A stretch of 10,020 nucleotides of DNA, taken from NCBI GenBank assembly GCA_949294425.1, contig CASFHJ010000153.1:1-10020 (forward strand). Reading direction: 5' to 3'. The stretch comes from an uncultured Campylobacter sp. (lineage in GTDB: Bacteria; Campylobacterota; Campylobacteria; Campylobacterales; Campylobacteraceae). Shown here one piece after another: positions 7,519 to 10,020 of the stretch; position 1 is the first letter of the stretch; the number at the start of each line of letters is the position of its first letter. The translations under genes were made by a program, and so were the position numbers. Below the pieces are notes generated by a model. That model saw only the letters and a list, made by a program, of their open reading frames with translations. It was not told the DNA's origin and made no database searches.

Positions 7519-8042
7519 TTTGTCCTTTTTTCAGCCTTTTGTGCCTTTTTAAAGTCCTTAATGAATTTTTGCCTCTTTGAGTAAGAAAGCCTTTCTATAA
7601 AAAGTTTGCCATTTAGGTGATCAAATTCATGTTGCAAGACCACAGCTAAAAAATCACTAGCCTCTAGTTCTCTTTCTTTGCCGTGCCTGTCTTGGTATTT
7701 TAGATATACATTTTTATTTCTTTGCACTTCTTCAAAAAAACCCGGTATGCTAAGACAACCCTCAGTGAAAAGTATCTTTTCATCGTCTATAAATTCAAGG
7801 CTGGGGTTTATGATTTCAAACAAATTTTCTTTTTTTTGTTCCTCATTTTCATCCGGTATATTTGCTAAAAACACCCTCAAAGGTAGACCAACTTGTATAG
7901 CTGCAAGACCTACTCCGTTATTTAAAATCATAATCTCATACATAGAATCAAGAAGCTTATGCAAGTTTTCATCAAAGTCTTTTACCTCCTTTGAGGTAGA
8001 AAAAAGCTTTTTGTCGGGATAGGTAAGTATTTTTAGATCCAA
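7515..8042 (-). CDS. def: Peptide deformylase, TTG start
   Basis: Def removes the N-formyl group from nascent proteins at the ribosome exit. The 175 residues contain all three motifs: GVGLAAIQVG at 43-52 (Q50 in the oxyanion site), EGCLS at 94-98 with metal ligand C96, and HEFDH at 138-142 with ligands H138 and H142 and catalytic E139. The C-terminal tail is Lys-rich, as in other Campylobacterota. The start is TTG at 8042-8040. No ATG occurs in frame before residue 34, which would remove the fold's N-terminus. GGAG at 8048-8051 sits 5 nt upstream, and the N-terminus then matches related Def proteins that begin shortly before the conserved TYP. The gene begins 2 nt after the stop of the GGDEF-like gene and overlaps comM by 4 nt. 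Confidence 0.96.
   Translation of the reverse strand: MDLKILTYPDKKLFSTSKEVKDFDENLHKLLDSMYEIMILNNGVGLAAIQVGLPLRVFLANIPDENEEQKKENLFEIINPSLEFIDDEKILFTEGCLSIPGFFEEVQRNKNVYLKYQDRHGKERELEASDFLAVVLQHEFDHLNGKLFIERLSYSKRQKFIKDFKKAQKAEKRTK
7983..7998 (-). promoter_or_regulatory. Hairpin over a Shine-Dalgarno-like sequence early in def
   Basis: TACCTC (7983-7988) and GAGGTA (7993-7998) form a perfect 6-bp inverted repeat with a 4-nt loop; three more pairs are possible beyond one mismatch. On the def strand the 3' arm belongs to AAAGGAGGTAAA (7992-7981), a near-perfect match to the anti-Shine-Dalgarno sequence at codons 17-20. The structure is seen; any regulatory role is inferred. Confidence 0.4.
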
Positions 8043-8044
8043 GT

Positions 8045-9079
8045 CTACTCCAGCACGATAAAATTTTCTTTATCTTTACCGCTTTTTTCTAAAGCTTTAA
8101 CTAGACTTGCTATAAATTTATCAGTATCTTGAGTGTCCTTTATCATACCCATTGACATTTCTAAGTTTAAATTTACCTCTTTTTCCTCTATGAAAAAGGT
8201 TGTGTTATATGCGATGTCAAGTAAATTTTGTGCCTTTTTTTGTGCGTTTTGTATATTTGTGTGTTTTAGGACTATGGCAAAGACATCGTTATTATAAGAA
8301 GCGATTATATCTCCCGAGTCTATAGACTTTTTAATGGCCTTTGTTATATTTTTCTTAAGCACTACCCTTTCTTTTTTTTCCTCTATTTCATTTATGGTGC
8401 TTTCTTTTATGGATATTAAGACAAGGGCGTTTTGGTAATTATACTTAGCGTAGCCTTCCTTACATTTTTGTATGAGTTCTAATAAGAATTTTTTATTATA
8501 AATTTCATAAACTGGGTCGAAATCACTTTTTTGATCTATAATCTTACAACTTTCTAATATGCTTTCAAAATGTATTTTTATATCATGAGAATACTTCTTA
8601 AGCAAAGAATCAAACCTTTGCATATTTGCCTTTAAATCATCTAGTATATGCTTAACCGTAAGCTCAGAAGATATGGTGGATAGCTCATTTACTTTCTTTT
8701 GTAAAAGATCTCTCATTACAGCGGTATTTTTGTAAACCATGGCTATATCTTGCATAAGTAGCGATAGCTCTGTAAAAGCCTTTTTAACCGTCTTTTCTAT
8801 AAAAACTTGCTTACTATCCTCTAGGTCCTCGAAATTCATCATCTCATTAATTTTCTTTCTAAAGGTTTGAGTGCTTTGATCGTGTAGGGTTTTTACAAAG
8901 TATATTTTATAGTTTTCAGGAACGGGGGGGACATTATCTTTTATAAGCTGGTCTATGACAGAACGGCAGAATTTTTCAAGCTCTCCGCCGCTTATCTTTT
9001 GTAATTTCTGTGTACTATCTGCTGAAGTGTCTAAATCACCCGCTTTGCCAAAATCTGCTAATAAGTCTTTATCGTCCAT
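8045..9079 (-). CDS. Degenerate GGDEF-domain protein with N-terminal helical region
   Basis: The 344 residues start with a mostly helical region (about 27-185). It includes VPPVPENYKIYF at 50-61, a motif I associate with the N-terminus of some GGDEF proteins, and coiled-coil-like segments near 100-180. Residues about 187-344 resemble a GGDEF domain in layout: DPVYEIYNKKFLLELI at 188-203 stands where D-LTGL-NR normally lies, then the strand ALVLISI, then SGDIIASYNNDVFAIVL at 255-271, and EMSMGMI at 307-313. The signature GGDEF is NNDVF (263-267). The metal-binding Asp expected after the first strand is missing (SIKES). I expect no diguanylate cyclase activity; a c-di-GMP receptor or scaffold role is possible. 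There is no membrane segment. The start ATG 9079 follows clpP by 9 nt, with AGGA at 9087-9090. A C7 tract lies in codons 50-52. Confidence 0.72.
   Translation of the reverse strand: MDDKDLLADFGKAGDLDTSADSTQKLQKISGGELEKFCRSVIDQLIKDNVPPVPENYKIYFVKTLHDQSTQTFRKKINEMMNFEDLEDSKQVFIEKTVKKAFTELSLLMQDIAMVYKNTAVMRDLLQKKVNELSTISSELTVKHILDDLKANMQRFDSLLKKYSHDIKIHFESILESCKIIDQKSDFDPVYEIYNKKFLLELIQKCKEGYAKYNYQNALVLISIKESTINEIEEKKERVVLKKNITKAIKKSIDSGDIIASYNNDVFAIVLKHTNIQNAQKKAQNLLDIAYNTTFFIEEKEVNLNLEMSMGMIKDTQDTDKFIASLVKALEKSGKDKENFIVLE
8048..8051 (-). promoter_or_regulatory. Ribosome binding site for the TTG start of def
   Basis: GGAG on the minus strand, in the last codons of the GGDEF-like gene, is 5 nt from TTG 8042. 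It is the main evidence for the non-ATG start. Confidence 0.65.
8924..8930. repeat. Homopolymeric G7/C7 tract in the GGDEF-like gene
   Basis: Seven G on the plus strand (C7 on the coding strand) span codons for Val50-Pro51-Pro52. Gaining one base brings a TGA after 54 residues; losing one brings a TAA after 61 residues. Such tracts are typical slippage sites in Campylobacter, though 7 is near the short end. Confidence 0.6.
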
Positions 9080-9088
9080 CTTAAAGTC

Positions 9089-9673
9089 CTACTTAAAACT
9101 TTTTTGTAAAACCTTGTCTATAAGGCAGTATTCCTTAGCCTCATCGGCACTCATGAAAAAATCTCTATCAGTATCTTTTTGAATTTTAGTCAGTTTTTGT
9201 CCTGTATTTTTAGCTAGGATTTCATTTAATGTGGCTTTTAATCTTAGTATCTCTTTTGCTTGAATTTCTATATCACTTGCTTGACCTCTTGCTCCGCCTA
9301 GTGGTTGATGTATCATTATGCGTGAATTTGGCAAGGCAAATCTTTTTCCTTTTTCGCCACAGCTTAGCAAAAAAGCCCCCATTGAAGCAGCCTGTCCTAT
9401 GCAGATAGTGCATACATCAGGTTTTATGTAATTCATAGTATCATATATGCTAAGTCCGCTACTTACTACTCCGCCGGGTGAATTTATGTAAAGATATATG
9501 TCTTTTTGTGGATCCTCTGCCTCTAGGAAAAGTAGTTGCGCCACTATGGAAGCAGATAAATTATCATCTATCTCTCCATAAAGCATTACTATCCTATCCT
9601 TTAAAAGTCTAGAGTATATATCATAACTTCTTTCGCCTCTACTTGTTTTTTCTATAACATAGGGGATAAACAT
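9089..9673 (-). CDS. clpP: ATP-dependent Clp protease proteolytic subunit
   Basis: ClpP forms the two-ring, 14-subunit serine protease chamber that works with ClpX or ClpA in the cytoplasm. The 194 residues start [20 protein letters not shown] and carry YINSPGG at 62-68, [11 protein letters not shown] at 93-103 with nucleophile S97, [12 protein letters not shown] at 120-131 with H122, and D171 in DRDFFMS. The triad numbering equals that of mature E. coli ClpP. I chose ATG 9673 over the GTG one codon earlier: the ATG overlaps the tig stop as TGATG, GAGG at 9681-9684 is 7 nt away, and homologues begin MFIPYV. One oddity is EYCLID at 181-186 where the family has EYGLID. The tig-clpP-def order also occurs in Helicobacter and C. 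jejuni. Confidence 0.97.
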   Translation of the reverse strand: MFIPYVIEKTSRGERSYDIYSRLLKDRIVMLYGEIDDNLSASIVAQLLFLEAEDPQKDIYLYINSPGGVVSSGLSIYDTMNYIKPDVCTICIGQAASMGAFLLSCGEKGKRFALPNSRIMIHQPLGGARGQASDIEIQAKEILRLKATLNEILAKNTGQKLTKIQKDTDRDFFMSADEAKEYCLIDKVLQKSFK

Positions 9674-10020
9674 CACTTAGCCTCTGCTTTCTTTTCGTCC
9701 TTGTCTTTTGGGATAAAAATATCATTAAAGAGTTTTTCCTCTAGCAAAGACATCTTTATAACAGGTAAAAGCCCTTGTTTTTTGTAGTTTTCTAGCACCT
9801 GTTTTGGATCGCCACCATATCTATACGCTTCAAAATAAATAGCTTGCATAAGCTCTTGATCGCTTACTGATACATTTCTTATCCTAGCAAGTTCGTCTAT
9901 GATAAAGGTTAGCTTTACACTTTTACTAGCTTCTTGTCTAAAGCTTTCCCTTTTTTCCTTGTATTTATCCTCGTTGTCCTTAAAGCTTTCAAGTTCTTCT
10001 TTTGTGAAAGTGTTAGCCGC
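9673..10020 (-). CDS. tig: Trigger factor, C-terminal 115 residues
   Basis: The frame is open from the right edge to TGA 9675-9673, so the start lies outside the window. The visible part has the helical C-terminal chaperone domain: [20 protein letters not shown], then [20 protein letters not shown], then [11 protein letters not shown] and [19 protein letters not shown]. It ends in a short Lys/Glu-rich tail ([12 protein letters not shown]). Trigger factor is the ribosome-bound chaperone and prolyl isomerase for nascent chains. The ribosome-binding and isomerase domains would lie upstream. The TGATG overlap couples it to clpP, the usual neighbour. Downstream genes def and clpP act on the same or nearby substrates. 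Confidence 0.93.
   Translation of the reverse strand, partial: AANTFTKEELESFKDNEDKYKEKRESFRQEASKSVKLTFIIDELARIRNVSVSDQELMQAIYFEAYRYGGDPKQVLENYKKQGLLPVIKMSLLEEKLFNDIFIPKDKDEKKAEAK

Overview
The window is AT-rich, gene-dense bacterial DNA. It looks like a member of the Campylobacterota, most likely Campylobacter. Two things support this. The left side carries a secretin plus a small Walker ATPase that match the ctsD-ctsP pair of the Campylobacter transformation system. The right side carries tig-clpP-def-comM and purN-nnr neighbourhoods that resemble those of Campylobacter and Helicobacter. Genus-level placement is inference from gene content, not from a search.

Plus strand, 1-2901: the 3' part of a secretin gene (ctsD-like), ctsP, a membrane/TPR-like gene whose frame is interrupted by a TAA at codon 19 (1350-1352), and a complete AI-2E/PerM-type membrane protein gene. 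ctsD and ctsP share an ATGA, and the interrupted gene starts 2 nt after ctsP. The spacing suggests one transcript that begins upstream of the window. In C. jejuni, as I recall it, ctsD-ctsP and the third gene are followed by ctsE and ctsF (pilus-type ATPase and inner-membrane protein). Here the AI-2E gene takes that place.

Minus strand, 10020-2912: eight tightly packed genes, transcribed right to left: tig (partial), clpP, a degenerate GGDEF-domain protein, def, a comM/yifB-type AAA+ helicase, an rmuC-type membrane-anchored nuclease-fold protein, the bifunctional NAD(P)H-hydrate repair enzyme nnr, and purN. Junctions are overlaps of 1-17 nt or gaps of 2-9 nt. Shine-Dalgarno sequences lie inside the preceding gene, so this reads as a single translationally coupled operon with its promoter outside the window. 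It groups nascent-protein handling (Tig, Def, ClpP) with DNA processing (ComM, RmuC), cofactor repair (Nnr) and purine synthesis (PurN). The two blocks converge with only 10 bp between stop codons and no convincing terminator.

The most notable signals are the nonsense-interrupted gene in the competence cluster, the GGDEF-like protein without a GGDEF motif placed between clpP and def, a C7 tract in that gene where gain or loss of one base truncates the protein, a hairpin over a perfect Shine-Dalgarno-like sequence early in def, and a Gly-to-Cys change in a conserved ClpP motif. I see no tRNA, rRNA, CRISPR array, insertion sequence or prophage. I do not see clear evidence for a wholly new multi-gene system.
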